A stretch of DNA of 48,033 bases from an uncultured Prevotellaceae bacterium (GTDB taxonomy: Bacteria; Bacteroidota; Bacteroidia; Bacteroidales; Bacteroidaceae): the NCBI GenBank assembly GCA_900318685.1, contig ONLL01000026.1:1-48033 (forward strand), in the 5' to 3' direction. This document shows, in pieces, positions 39,132-48,033 of this stretch. Numbering within the stretch: the first letter of the stretch is position 1; each line of letters starts with the position of its first letter. Under the pieces are notes generated by a model that did no database searches, was not told where the DNA came from, and saw only the letters and a program-made list of their open reading frames with translations. The position numbers and the translations under genes were made by a program.

Positions 39132-39806
39132 ATGTCAGACGGAAACAGCACAACATACAGGCTGCAGCTTAAGGAGCGTATCGTTGATATCGCTATGCGT
39201 GCTTTCACCAGACGGGGAATCCGTGCGGTGAGGATGGATGATATTGCCCGTGAGCTGGGCATTTCGAAGCGAACACTCTACGAAATATACGATAATAAGG
39301 AAGAGCTCTTGTATGCTGGCGTGGAGAAATATCGGGTAGCCAATGAGCAGGCCTTGCTAGATGATCTGGGCAAGATGTCAAATGTCATCGACATCGTTCT
39401 TTATTCTTTTCATACGAAGGTGGACGAGTTCAAAAGGACCTCTCCCCAGTTTTATACCGACTTGGAGCGCTATCCTCAGGTGATGAGCATGCTGTCGAGA
39501 GCTAAGAACCATAATCGTGAGCGACTGATGGAAGTCTTGAAGCGAGGAGTAAGCGAGGGCTTCTTCCGTGATGACGTGGATTACGACATCGTTGTGCTCC
39601 TTTTCGAGGCTATTGGTATTCAGGTCATGGGGAACCATCTTTACGAGAGGTTTGACATCGAACAGCTGTTCCTTAACATGGTGTTCCCTTCTGTTCGTGG
39701 AATCTGTACTTTGCGAGGTATTGAAGTACTTGATCGGCGATTGAGGGAAGAGTCGTTAGGACAGGGTTTTGGAGCAGACCGTTCGGATAAGGAGGGACAA
39801 CCGTGA
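39132..39806 (+). CDS. TetR/AcrR-family transcriptional regulator
   Basis: This 224-residue protein has a TetR helix-turn-helix at about residues 14-60 (FTRRGIRAVRMDDIARELGI then SKRTLYEIYDNKEELL). The C-terminal helical domain (about 65-200) would bind a ligand. Its stop overlaps the GTG start of the SGNH protein (GTGA at 39803-39806), so the regulator is the first gene of the acylation unit and probably controls it. Confidence 0.92.
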   Translation: MSDGNSTTYRLQLKERIVDIAMRAFTRRGIRAVRMDDIARELGISKRTLYEIYDNKEELLYAGVEKYRVANEQALLDDLGKMSNVIDIVLYSFHTKVDEFKRTSPQFYTDLERYPQVMSMLSRAKNHNRERLMEVLKRGVSEGFFRDDVDYDIVVLLFEAIGIQVMGNHLYERFDIEQLFLNMVFPSVRGICTLRGIEVLDRRLREESLGQGFGADRSDKEGQP

Positions 39807-41320
39807 ATCAAATCGCGCGTACATTTATTCTTATAGGACTGATCGTCGCAATCTTGTTGGCACTCCATTTCCTTCCAAAACTGTATTTGGGTGAGACAGA
39901 GCTGCGAAGAGTGAATCTGTTGAGCGACATCCTTCCGGAAGTGCATGAGGATGACCTTGAAGTGATACCTGTAGTGCCTGAGATACCACAGCCAGCAGTA
40001 GCTATCGCTGTACCGGCATCTGTTCCAGGGCAGGATAGTACTAAGGCAAGTCGCACTGACAGGGAAACAGTTGATCCCAGCCTTCCTCCGATGCCGATGC
40101 CAGATAGTTCAGCAGCTGCTCAGACGCAGGAAACGGTGGCAGTAGCTGTCAACGACTCTGTCACAGATGGCACGACACCTATCCTCGACTATTCGCAGGG
40201 TCAGCCGGGAGGTATGTATCATTTCTACCAGACATTGGCTCAGGTTGGTCAGCTGGGACGTCCCGTGCGTATCGCATACTATGGTGATTCGTTTATCGAG
40301 GGCGACATTTTCACGGCAGACTTGCGCGAACTGCTCCAGGATCAGTTTGGGGGCAACGGCGTGGGATGGGTCGACTGTGCCAGTCAGGTGAATGGCTTCC
40401 GAACCACAGTGAGCCATCATTTCAGCGGCATTCGTGAGTATGAAGTGGTGAAGCGGCCTTTCAGTACTGCCAACCAAGGCATTGCCCAGCGTTATTTCAC
40501 TGCCTCGGAAGGTGCACGGATTACGCTCAAGGGTGCTAAGGTGCGCCGGCATCTGGCACAGTGGGATAGGGCAATCTTCTATTTGCGTACAGGATCGGGC
40601 ATGACTCTGCGTACGACGCTGAATGGCGATACGGTGGTGGTCGACAGTGTTCCGGGTTCGCAAAACCTTCAGGCTATCGTACGTACGGCAGGCTATGATC
40701 CAAAAGATTCGCTTCAGCGACAGCGCAGTATGAACAGCGTGAGCTACCAGGTCGATAACATCGGCAGCGGATCATTGCTTTATGGCGTGGCGTTGGAGCC
40801 AGTGAAGGGTGTGGTGGTCGATAATTTCAGCATGCGTGGATCAGCAGGATATACTTTGGCCAACATCCCATTGGCGACATTGGCTCAGTTTGCCGCACAG
40901 CGTCCGTATGATCTCATCGTGGTGCATTTCGGACTGAATGTGGCCAATAGTCGTCAAGGCAATTATTCGGGTTATGCAAAGCAGATGGGGCAAGCCATCG
41001 ACCACCTGCGCCAGGCCTATCCTCAGGCCAGCATCCTCGTGGTGAGTATGCCTGACCGTGACCAGCGTACTGATGCCGGACTGCGCACGATGCGAGGTGT
41101 GGAGTCGCTGGTGGGATATCAGCAGCTCATGGCCAGCGAACATGCTGTTAGCTTCTTCAACCTCTTTCAAGCGATGGGAGGGCGCGAAAGCATGAAGACA
41201 CTGGTGGAAAGAGGTATGGCCAACAAGGACTATACGCATATCAACTTTAAGGGAGGCAAGTATCTGGCACGCTTCCTCTTCGACAGTATGATGGCAGGCT
41301 ATCATGCTTATGGATTTTAA
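39803..41320 (+). CDS. SGNH/GDSL-type membrane-anchored acyl hydrolase or acetyltransferase
   Basis: This 505-residue protein starts at GTG and has one N-terminal membrane anchor (about residues 7-27), then a Pro/Val-rich linker to about 115. The SGNH domain covers about 140-500. The catalytic Ser is in IAYYGDSFIEGD, the block III Asn in VHFGLNVAN and the C-terminal Asp-His in KDYTHINFKGG. It is followed after 14 bp by an MBOAT acyltransferase. Such pairs O-acylate extracytoplasmic glycans in other systems (compare AlgI/AlgJ and PatA/PatB). The target here is unknown. Confidence 0.85.
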   Translation: MNQIARTFILIGLIVAILLALHFLPKLYLGETELRRVNLLSDILPEVHEDDLEVIPVVPEIPQPAVAIAVPASVPGQDSTKASRTDRETVDPSLPPMPMPDSSAAAQTQETVAVAVNDSVTDGTTPILDYSQGQPGGMYHFYQTLAQVGQLGRPVRIAYYGDSFIEGDIFTADLRELLQDQFGGNGVGWVDCASQVNGFRTTVSHHFSGIREYEVVKRPFSTANQGIAQRYFTASEGARITLKGAKVRRHLAQWDRAIFYLRTGSGMTLRTTLNGDTVVVDSVPGSQNLQAIVRTAGYDPKDSLQRQRSMNSVSYQVDNIGSGSLLYGVALEPVKGVVVDNFSMRGSAGYTLANIPLATLAQFAAQRPYDLIVVHFGLNVANSRQGNYSGYAKQMGQAIDHLRQAYPQASILVVSMPDRDQRTDAGLRTMRGVESLVGYQQLMASEHAVSFFNLFQAMGGRESMKTLVERGMANKDYTHINFKGGKYLARFLFDSMMAGYHAYGF

Positions 41321-41334
41321 GGAAAGGGAATACG

Positions 41335-42837
41335 ATGATAGACAATATATTGCAGCAACTGACATATAATCCTGACGCGCCGCTGATCTTCTCGTCAGGG
41401 CTGTTCCTGTTCCTGTTCCTGGGATTCACGTTCGTCTATATGCTGCTGCAGCATACGCGCACTCTTCGACTAATCTTCGTAACAGCATTCTCCTATTATT
41501 TCTATTACAAGTCAAGTGGATTCTACTTCTTCCTCTTGGCTGTGGTGACGCTGAGCGACTTCCTGATAGCCAGTCAGATAGATGCCGTCAAGCAACGACG
41601 AGCAAGCGACGGATTGGAGGGGGCTGGCAGCACTGCCAAATGGCTGGTGGTGCTGTCGCTGATGGTTGACCTGGGACTGTTGGCTTATTTCAAATACACC
41701 AACTTCTTTGCTGGAATGTGGGCGCAGATGGTGGGCTCGAATTTCCAACCGTGGGACATTTTCCTGCCAGTAGGCATCTCGTTCTTCACCTTCCAGTCGA
41801 TGTCCTACGTGATTGATGTGTATCGGGGTGACCTCAAGCCACTGCCGTCCTTGCTTGACTATGCCTTCTACGTGTCGTTCTTCCCGCAGCTGGTAGCAGG
41901 ACCTATCGTGAGGGCTCGCGACTTCGCTCCGCAGATACGCAAGCCTCTGGAAATCACTCAGGAGATGTTTGCCCGTGGCGTGTTCTTCATCATGATAGGC
42001 TTGTTCAAGAAGGCAGTGATCAGCGATTATATCTCATTGAATTTCGTTGATCGCATCTTCGACAATCCCTCGCTTTACAGCGGTGTAGAGAACCTGCTCG
42101 GAGCCTATGGCTATGCCATGCAGATCTATTGCGACTTCTCGGGCTATAGTGATATGGCCATCGGCATCGCCTTGTTGCTGGGATTCCGCTTCCCAATGAA
42201 CTTCAACGCTCCCTACACCTCGCAGAGCATTACTGATTTCTGGCGCCGTTGGCATATCTCACTCTCTTCGTGGATTCGTGACTACATCTATATCTCTTTG
42301 GGAGGCAACCGGAAGGGTAAAGTTCGTCAGTATATCAACCTCATCATCACCATGCTCCTAGGAGGCTTATGGCACGGAGCCAGCCTTAACTTCGTGGCTT
42401 GGGGAGGCATGCATGGTATCGCATTGGCCATTCATAAGTGGATGCGTGAGAACATTTTCCATCACGACAAGCACTATGTAAGCAGTGGGCTGCGCAGGGC
42501 AGGTGCTGTCCTGCTGACGTTCCATTTCGTGGTGTTCTGTTGGATCTTCTTCCGCAATCATACGTTCGACGCCTCATGGACGATGATCAGCAAGATCCTA
42601 ACGGACTTCCATCCAGAGCTGTTCCTGCAGGTGGTTGAGGGCTATTGGGCCGTGTTTGCTATGATTGCCTTTGGCTATGTCACACACTTCATCCCTGACC
42701 GCTGGACGGAGGGGTGTGTCAGCATCATCAAAAAGGGCGGCATCCTGCTGGCCGCCCTGCTCATTGCCGCTGTAATCTACCTCGTCATTCAGGTGAAGAG
42801 CTCGGAGATACAACCATTTATCTACTTTCAGTTCTAG
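41335..42837 (+). CDS. MBOAT-family O-acyltransferase
   Basis: This 500-residue polytopic membrane protein belongs to the AlgI/DltB branch of MBOAT acyltransferases. About 10-12 hydrophobic segments are visible. The conserved region WRRWHISLSSWIRDYIYISL (about residue 303) and the active-site His region GGLWHGASLNFVAWGGMHGI are intact. It would move acyl groups across the membrane for the SGNH partner. It is convergent with the GH43 gene, with 6 bp between stops. Confidence 0.93.
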   Translation: MIDNILQQLTYNPDAPLIFSSGLFLFLFLGFTFVYMLLQHTRTLRLIFVTAFSYYFYYKSSGFYFFLLAVVTLSDFLIASQIDAVKQRRASDGLEGAGSTAKWLVVLSLMVDLGLLAYFKYTNFFAGMWAQMVGSNFQPWDIFLPVGISFFTFQSMSYVIDVYRGDLKPLPSLLDYAFYVSFFPQLVAGPIVRARDFAPQIRKPLEITQEMFARGVFFIMIGLFKKAVISDYISLNFVDRIFDNPSLYSGVENLLGAYGYAMQIYCDFSGYSDMAIGIALLLGFRFPMNFNAPYTSQSITDFWRRWHISLSSWIRDYIYISLGGNRKGKVRQYINLIITMLLGGLWHGASLNFVAWGGMHGIALAIHKWMRENIFHHDKHYVSSGLRRAGAVLLTFHFVVFCWIFFRNHTFDASWTMISKILTDFHPELFLQVVEGYWAVFAMIAFGYVTHFIPDRWTEGCVSIIKKGGILLAALLIAAVIYLVIQVKSSEIQPFIYFQF

Positions 42838-42843
42838 GGTCGT

Positions 42844-44484
42844 TCATGGCGTGATGCGTATCCAGTCGGCTTCCACCCAGCCACGGTCGCATTTGGGGTC
42901 GCTCTCAGCTGCGACAAAGCCGAACTTGGCTCCTATCCATTTGCCTTCCTTCATCTGGAACTCTTCACCACATTCGGTGAATTTCTTGCCATCAGCACTG
43001 TAGGAGAAGCGTAGCTTGGAATCATCGACGGCGAGACGCAGGTAGATGTCTTCATGGATGCCTGGGCGATACTCCGTTTTGTCTTCCCAGGTGGGCTTGA
43101 GTGTGGCGATGAGGCTTTCTGTTTGCTGTTTGCCCTTATCGGCACCCTTGCAGGTCATCTGCACCAGCTGAAATCCCTGGCCTATACGTCTTACGACCAT
43201 TGCCGAGTAGTCGAGACCCATCATGATGAGACCTCCAAACTGCCCGTCGGCCTTAGAAGTCATGCGTAGCTTTGTGGTGACGGTGAACTTGTCGGCAGGG
43301 GTCTTCTGCAGAAGCATGTTGGGCACTTCCCACAGACTCTTCCATCCCTCATCAAGCTTATGCGTATAAATACGGAGGGTGCCAAATGCTGTGGGCACAC
43401 CATACTTCTCGTCGTAGTTGGCCTGCCATTGCCATTGTTTGCCTAGGGTGGGGGAGTCGAACTCATCGCTCTCCACGGGGTTGACAATGGTGGAAGATGA
43501 GGAGCGTGGCTTCTGATAGGTAACGACGGGTTCGCCCTTCTTACCCATGATGGGCCATCCGCTGCTCCAGTCTACAGGCTGCAGATGAACAACACGGCCG
43601 TAGGCTTCCTTGTCCTGGAAGTGCAGGAACCAGTCTTCACCGTATTTCGTGTGTATCCATCCACCCTGATGAGGACCGTTGATGGCCGTCTTGCCCTGAG
43701 CCAATACCACTTTGTGCTCGTAGGGGCCAAAGGGTGACTTAGAGCGCATGGCCAGCTGGAAACCTGTGGGCACTCCGCCGGCAGGACAGAGAATCCAGTA
43801 CCAGCCGTCGCGCTTATAGAACTTAGGCCCTTCGCAGGTGTGGTTCTCGTTGCCGTTGCCATCAAAGACGATGACGGGTTGGCCGATGGCACGCGTACCG
43901 TCGGCACTAAGTTCGCGGACGGTGAGCACTGAGGCAAACTTGGCACGTGAGTTCGCCCATCCATTCACGAGGTAACAGCGCCCGTCGTCATCCCAAAGGG
44001 GCGTGGTGTCGATGTAGCCCTTGCCTCTGATTACGCACACAGGAGTATCCCATTTGCCGGCAGGATCCTTGGTCTTCACCATGTATACGCCATAATCTGG
44101 GTCACCCCAGTAGATGTAGTATTCGCCATTGTGATAGCGGATACTTGGAGCCCACACGCCAGCCCCGTGTTGTGGAGTGCTGAAATGCTGTTGAAGGGCT
44201 TCGTCACCTTCATAGAGCGAAGTGAGGGCATGGCCGACAATCTCCCAGTTGACCAGGTCCTTCGAATGCAGAATAGGAAGGCCGGGGATGCACTGGAACG
44301 ATGATGCCGTGAGGTAATAGTCTTCGCCCGATGGCCCTACGCAGACATCAGGATCACTATAGTCGGCATTGATGACTGGATTCGTGTAGGTGCCATTGCC
44401 ATTGTCAGGACTCCAAACCAATGACTTGTACTGGGCGAAAGCTGCGACAGGCAGCAAGATCAGGGTACTTAATAGTTTCTTCAT
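42844..44484 (-). CDS. Secreted glycoside hydrolase family 43 enzyme
   Basis: This 546-residue protein has a signal peptide (MKKLLSTLILLPVAAFA). The five-bladed propeller covers about residues 30-330, with likely catalytic residues in INADYSDPDVCVG (Asp base), YWGDPDYG (Asp) and HTCEGPKFYKRDGW (Glu acid). The C-terminal region (about 345-540) is the concanavalin-like domain common in GH43 beta-xylosidases and arabinofuranosidases. The exact substrate is not determined; xylan or arabinan side chains are likely. The start overlaps the upstream gene by 4 bp. Confidence 0.92.
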   Translation of the reverse strand: MKKLLSTLILLPVAAFAQYKSLVWSPDNGNGTYTNPVINADYSDPDVCVGPSGEDYYLTASSFQCIPGLPILHSKDLVNWEIVGHALTSLYEGDEALQQHFSTPQHGAGVWAPSIRYHNGEYYIYWGDPDYGVYMVKTKDPAGKWDTPVCVIRGKGYIDTTPLWDDDGRCYLVNGWANSRAKFASVLTVRELSADGTRAIGQPVIVFDGNGNENHTCEGPKFYKRDGWYWILCPAGGVPTGFQLAMRSKSPFGPYEHKVVLAQGKTAINGPHQGGWIHTKYGEDWFLHFQDKEAYGRVVHLQPVDWSSGWPIMGKKGEPVVTYQKPRSSSSTIVNPVESDEFDSPTLGKQWQWQANYDEKYGVPTAFGTLRIYTHKLDEGWKSLWEVPNMLLQKTPADKFTVTTKLRMTSKADGQFGGLIMMGLDYSAMVVRRIGQGFQLVQMTCKGADKGKQQTESLIATLKPTWEDKTEYRPGIHEDIYLRLAVDDSKLRFSYSADGKKFTECGEEFQMKEGKWIGAKFGFVAAESDPKCDRGWVEADWIRITP

Positions 44485-45569
44485 AAACGTTTTATTCTTA
44501 GTTGGTAGTTGTTGTTAGTGTAATCTATACGCATGATGCTGACTAGGTCATCATCGCTGGTGGGGTTTAGGCGAGGAAATAGCGACAGGGCTACATGACC
44601 CATCGTGCGACGCACGTTGACCTCCACGCAGGGGTGCAGCAGGAAAGGACTGTGACGGTCACTCCCTGCCACCACCATCATGTCTACTCCGAAGGGGCCT
44701 TCGTATTTTCCGCAGAATTCCTCTGCCAACCTCTTGCAGATTTCTGTTCTTACTGTTTCTAACAATTCCGATGTTAGATATCGGCACAGCATCTCTGCCT
44801 TGGCCGGCTCCGTAGCGATGAGGTTGCTGCTGTATGCCCCATTGTCGGCATGAAACAGCGACAGGCCCTCATAGCTTACGCTGCCTTTGCCGTCGGAGTA
44901 GAACTCCATGCCGAAGTCCTTCACCTTATTATAATAAGGCTCCAGCATCAATGAACCTTGACGGGCAATGACATTGTGCACCCATCCGCTGAGGGATGGA
45001 TGTCGTAGCTGTTCTATGCTGCTCACGAAACGCACGCCACGGCCACTACTGCTCCAGGGAGCCTTCAGCACCACATTGCCATAGTGGACAAGGTACTCTT
45101 CCACTTCTTCCGCTGCCTTGCATTCAAAGGCTTGTCCTACGGTCTGGTCAAAGCGTAGGAAAGGAAGTAGACGAGTGACAGTTCGACGGTGCGACAGATT
45201 CTTGATTTCCTTGATCTGTTCGACGGTGGGTAGCTTCTCCTTGGGGAAACCTAGCCGAAGCAGTTCGTTGCGTAGAGGTGCGTCCCATCCCCATGGCTCG
45301 ATGTGATCGATCAGAGGGATGCATTCGTTCTTTATGCTGTTGATAGTATACGGGTCAATGAATCGGAATGTGGACTTGTCGCTGTATTTCAAGTCGTGCG
45401 TGGCTTTCTTCTCGTCGTCTACCAAAATGAAGTCATCCTTCTGGGCCCAGATGACTGGCAGCCACCCTAGGTCATAGCGAAGCAGGCGGCCTGCATGTGG
45501 GGCCGTGAAGTTCGTCACTTTACTGGACAGGGCTATGTCATGTTCAGGATTAAAGATGTGAACAGTCAT
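44481..45569 (-). CDS. ATP-grasp-like protein of unknown substrate
   Basis: This 362-residue cytosolic protein has ATP-grasp features: VLKAPWSSSGRGVRF (about residue 178, nucleotide loop) and the metal-binding CVEVNVRRTMGHV near the end. The N-terminus MTVHIFNPEHDIALSS is distinctive. I place the start at 45569, since an upstream extension would cross its own -7 box. The ligated substrate is unknown. It overlaps the GH43 start by 4 bp, but a shared function is not obvious. Confidence 0.7.
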   Translation of the reverse strand: MTVHIFNPEHDIALSSKVTNFTAPHAGRLLRYDLGWLPVIWAQKDDFILVDDEKKATHDLKYSDKSTFRFIDPYTINSIKNECIPLIDHIEPWGWDAPLRNELLRLGFPKEKLPTVEQIKEIKNLSHRRTVTRLLPFLRFDQTVGQAFECKAAEEVEEYLVHYGNVVLKAPWSSSGRGVRFVSSIEQLRHPSLSGWVHNVIARQGSLMLEPYYNKVKDFGMEFYSDGKGSVSYEGLSLFHADNGAYSSNLIATEPAKAEMLCRYLTSELLETVRTEICKRLAEEFCGKYEGPFGVDMMVVAGSDRHSPFLLHPCVEVNVRRTMGHVALSLFPRLNPTSDDDLVSIMRIDYTNNNYQLRIKRL

Positions 45570-45590
45570 GACGTTTCTTGTTTTTGTCGG

Positions 45591-45649
45591 CAAAGATAGT
45601 GAAAAAATCTCGATATCTTTTGCTTTTTCAGTTTTTTTTTGTAACTTTG
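45591..45649. promoter_or_regulatory. Divergent promoters of the ATP-grasp gene and hppA
   Basis: The minus strand has TATCTTTG at 45591-45598. The plus strand has -33 TTTG (45619-45622), a 19-nt spacer and -7 TAACTTTG (45642-45649). The hppA start is 43 nt beyond the -7 box. Confidence 0.7.
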
Positions 45650-45691
45650 TCGCCATATTGTCAAACATCAAACCAATTATTTAAACAAAAC

Positions 45692-47884
45692 ATGAACATT
45701 CCATTTGCTTTCTGGCTCGTTCCCATCGCTTCGGTGGTGGCACTGAGCATGGCGTGGTTCTTCTTCCGATCGATGCTGAATGCTGATGAGGGAACACCAC
45801 GCATGAGGGAGATTGCTGGTCACGTGCGCCGTGGTGCCATGGCCTATCTCAAACAACAGTACAAGGTGGTGACCATCGTCTTCGTGGTGCTCGCCATCGT
45901 TTTCTCATTCATGGCCTATGTGCTCAAAGTGCAGAATCCATGGGTTCCCTTCGCTTTCCTGACTGGTGGATTCTTCTCTGGTCTGGCAGGATTCTTCGGA
46001 ATGAAAACGGCAACTTATGCTTCTGCGAGAACAGCAAATGCTGCTCGCCAGAGCCTCGATGGAGGACTGAAAATTGCCTTCCGCTCAGGAGCCGTGATGG
46101 GACTGACTGTTGTGGGACTGGGACTTCTTGACATCGCCATCTGGTTCTTGGTGCTCAGCTTATTCTATCATGGCGACAAGATGGCACTCATCACCATCAC
46201 TACGACGATGCTGACCTTCGGTATGGGAGCATCGACACAGGCACTCTTCGCTCGTGTCGGTGGTGGTATCTATACTAAGGCTGCTGATGTGGGAGCAGAT
46301 ATCGTAGGAAAGGTTGAGGCTGACATCCCTGAGGATGATCCCCGTAATCCTGCTACTATCGCTGATAATGTGGGCGATAATGTGGGTGACGTGGCTGGCA
46401 TGGGAGCTGACCTGTATGAGAGCTATTGCGGATCGATACTCTCCACTGCTGCTCTTGGAGCAACGGCTTTTGCCATGGTGCCCGACATGCAGTTGCGAGC
46501 TGTCATCGCACCGATGCTCATAGCCGCTGTAGGTGTGTTCCTGAGCATCTTCGGCATCTATCTCGTACGTACAAAGGAGGGCGCTACGATGAAAGACTTG
46601 TTGCACTCGCTTTCTCTGGGTACGAATATTTCTGCTGTCTTGATTGCTGCTGCAACCTTCGGAATCCTCTATTTCCTCGGCATCGAGAACTGGATGGGAT
46701 TGTCGTTCTCCGTCATCAGCGGTTTGGCTGCAGGTGTCATCATCGGACAGGCTACTGAATATTACACATCGCATTCTTATAAGCCCACACAGAAGATTTC
46801 TGAGGCAGGACTCACTGGCTCTGCTACGGTAATCATCAAGGGTATTGGAACAGGTATGATGTCTACCTGTATACCGGTTGTCACCATCGGCGTGGCTATC
46901 ATGCTGAGCTATCTCTGTGCCAACGGATTCAATATGGAAATGTCGGCTGAAGCACTCTCACATGGTCTCTATGGTATCGGTATCGCTGCTGTGGGTATGC
47001 TCTCCACACTTGGCATCACATTGGCAACAGATGCCTACGGACCTATCGCTGACAATGCTGGCGGTAATGCAGAAATGAGTGAGTTGGGTGAAGAGGTACG
47101 TCATCGTACCGACGCACTCGATGCACTTGGCAATACTACGGCTGCAACTGGTAAGGGATTTGCTATCGGTTCGGCTGCACTCACTGCCTTGGCTCTGCTT
47201 GCCTCTTATATTGAAGAGGTGAAGATCGCTATGGAGCGTGCAGGAACGACACTGACCAACCTTAAAGGCGAAATTATCTCTGCCGCAGAGGCTTCGATAC
47301 CCGACTTCATGAATTTCTTCCAGGTCAACTTGATGAACCCCAAGGTGCTTGTGGGCGCTTTCATTGGTGCTATGGCTGCCTTCCTGTTTTGCGGATTGAC
47401 GATGGAGGCCGTTGGACGCGCTGCCCAGAAGATGGTGGAGGAGGTGCGTAGGCAGTTCCGTGAGATAAAGGGCATACTCGAGGGTAAGGCAACACCTGAC
47501 TATGGTTCATGCGTCGAGATCTCTACGCGTGCTGCTCAGCATGAGATGATTCTTCCTTCGCTGCTGGCCATTGCTATTCCTATCGTCGTAGGTGTCATCC
47601 TTGGTGTAGCAGGTGTGCTTGGACTCCTCGTTGGAGGTCTGGCTGCAGGGTTCACCTTGGCTGTGTTTATGGCAAATGCCGGAGGAGCATGGGACAATGC
47701 CAAGAAAATGGTTGAGGAAGGACATTTCGGAGGTAAGGGCTCCTTTGCACATAAGGCAACCATCGTTGGCGATACCGTTGGTGATCCGTTTAAGGATACG
47801 AGCGGCCCATCGCTGAATATCCTCATCAAGCTGATGTCGATGGTAAGTATCGTGATGGCCGGATTGACTGTAGCCTTCTCATAA
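45692..47884 (+). CDS. hppA: Membrane-bound ion-translocating pyrophosphatase
   Basis: This 730-residue protein couples pyrophosphate hydrolysis to export of Na+ and/or H+. About 16 membrane segments are present. Hallmarks are DVGADIVGKVEADIPEDDPR (substrate loop), DNVGDNVGDVAGMGADLYE, NAGGNAEMSELGEEVRHRTD and the C-terminal KATIVGDTVGDPFKDTSGPS. The segment GNTTAATGKGFAIGSA has Ala where K+-independent enzymes have Lys, so this looks like the K+-dependent, commonly Na+-pumping, subfamily. I use the ATG at 45692; an upstream extension to 45578 crosses the promoter. Confidence 0.95.
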   Translation: MNIPFAFWLVPIASVVALSMAWFFFRSMLNADEGTPRMREIAGHVRRGAMAYLKQQYKVVTIVFVVLAIVFSFMAYVLKVQNPWVPFAFLTGGFFSGLAGFFGMKTATYASARTANAARQSLDGGLKIAFRSGAVMGLTVVGLGLLDIAIWFLVLSLFYHGDKMALITITTTMLTFGMGASTQALFARVGGGIYTKAADVGADIVGKVEADIPEDDPRNPATIADNVGDNVGDVAGMGADLYESYCGSILSTAALGATAFAMVPDMQLRAVIAPMLIAAVGVFLSIFGIYLVRTKEGATMKDLLHSLSLGTNISAVLIAAATFGILYFLGIENWMGLSFSVISGLAAGVIIGQATEYYTSHSYKPTQKISEAGLTGSATVIIKGIGTGMMSTCIPVVTIGVAIMLSYLCANGFNMEMSAEALSHGLYGIGIAAVGMLSTLGITLATDAYGPIADNAGGNAEMSELGEEVRHRTDALDALGNTTAATGKGFAIGSAALTALALLASYIEEVKIAMERAGTTLTNLKGEIISAAEASIPDFMNFFQVNLMNPKVLVGAFIGAMAAFLFCGLTMEAVGRAAQKMVEEVRRQFREIKGILEGKATPDYGSCVEISTRAAQHEMILPSLLAIAIPIVVGVILGVAGVLGLLVGGLAAGFTLAVFMANAGGAWDNAKKMVEEGHFGGKGSFAHKATIVGDTVGDPFKDTSGPSLNILIKLMSMVSIVMAGLTVAFS

Positions 47885-47912
47885 GGCGTCTACCCCTCAA
47901 AATCGACTTTTT

Positions 47913-47957
47913 AACGGCACACTTATATATATAGTAATGTATAGGTGTGCCGTTTTT
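47913..47957 (+). terminator. Rho-independent terminator after hppA
   Basis: AACGGCACAC (47913-47922) pairs perfectly with GTGTGCCGTT (47945-47954), followed by T residues. The TA-rich loop can pair further. Confidence 0.85.
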
Positions 47958-48033
47958 GTAAACAATCCCGAAAAAGTTTGTTTTTCTTGAAAAAAAGTTC
48001 TTGAAATGTTTGCGTGGTTCGGAAATTGTTCGT

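Noticed and set aside
1-48033. CRISPR arrays, tRNA or rRNA genes, and RAYT or DDE transposases
   Set aside because: No regularly spaced direct repeats with unique spacers, no cloverleaf-like sequences, and no transposase motifs were found on either strand. Short degenerate elements could still have been missed by eye.

Overview
The window looks like chromosomal DNA of a Bacteroidota bacterium, most likely a Prevotella-type member of the Bacteroidales. Start codons rarely have a Shine-Dalgarno sequence. Many genes are preceded by the Bacteroidota sigma-ABfr -7 box TAnnTTTG. Gene content fits: a BlaR1 sensor ending in a TonB domain, secreted GH43 and DUF4450-type glycosidases, a TlpA/DUF4369 thioredoxin, an acyl-ACP thioesterase, a MaeB fusion and a membrane pyrophosphatase. 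No rRNA, tRNA, CRISPR array or canonical transposase was seen.

Layout. 1-551 is non-coding and holds an inverted array of an 11-bp unit plus a dispersed hairpin repeat. 552-4571 (minus strand) carries blaR1/blaI, an AlkZ-like protein and an AraC regulator. The AraC gene is divergent from a TolC-HlyD-ABC export operon (4729-10718). Next come a 55-residue membrane protein, a DUF4450-type glycosidase, a kinase fused to a RapZ C-terminal domain, and a small sigma factor (10782-16090). A repeat-rich spacer and a YafQ-type toxin-antitoxin pair follow (16091-17195). 17443-22616 holds a lipoprotein zinc protease, an X-Pro aminopeptidase, a DUF559 endonuclease cassette and a HypD-like glycyl radical enzyme. 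22633-27378 (minus) is an ECF sigma/anti-sigma operon with four envelope or secreted proteins of unknown role. 27482-32777 carries the glycyl radical activase, an MNT/HEPN toxin-antitoxin pair and PutA. 32952-47884 is mostly housekeeping: HAD phosphatase, PanB, thioesterase, TlpA, a short FolK-like protein, MaeB, TetR, an SGNH/MBOAT acylation pair, GH43, an ATP-grasp-like protein and HppA.

Metabolic theme. PepP, the HypD-like enzyme, its activase and PutA could together take Pro/Hyp peptides through hydroxyproline and 1-pyrroline-5-carboxylate to glutamate. This is an inference from gene content.

Most unusual signal. A dispersed C-rich hairpin element occurs about nine times between 2 and 31.3 kb. 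Seven copies lie in frame inside protein-coding genes, mostly in linkers between domains or in exported loops. Two copies in inverted orientation (35 of 40 bases identical) bracket a 375-bp DUF559 (Vsr-like) endonuclease gene, giving a compact unit of about 495 bp. It resembles a REP/RAYT arrangement, but with an endonuclease instead of a Y1 transposase. A second, unrelated hairpin repeat has one copy in the left spacer and one in frame inside the anti-sigma factor gene.
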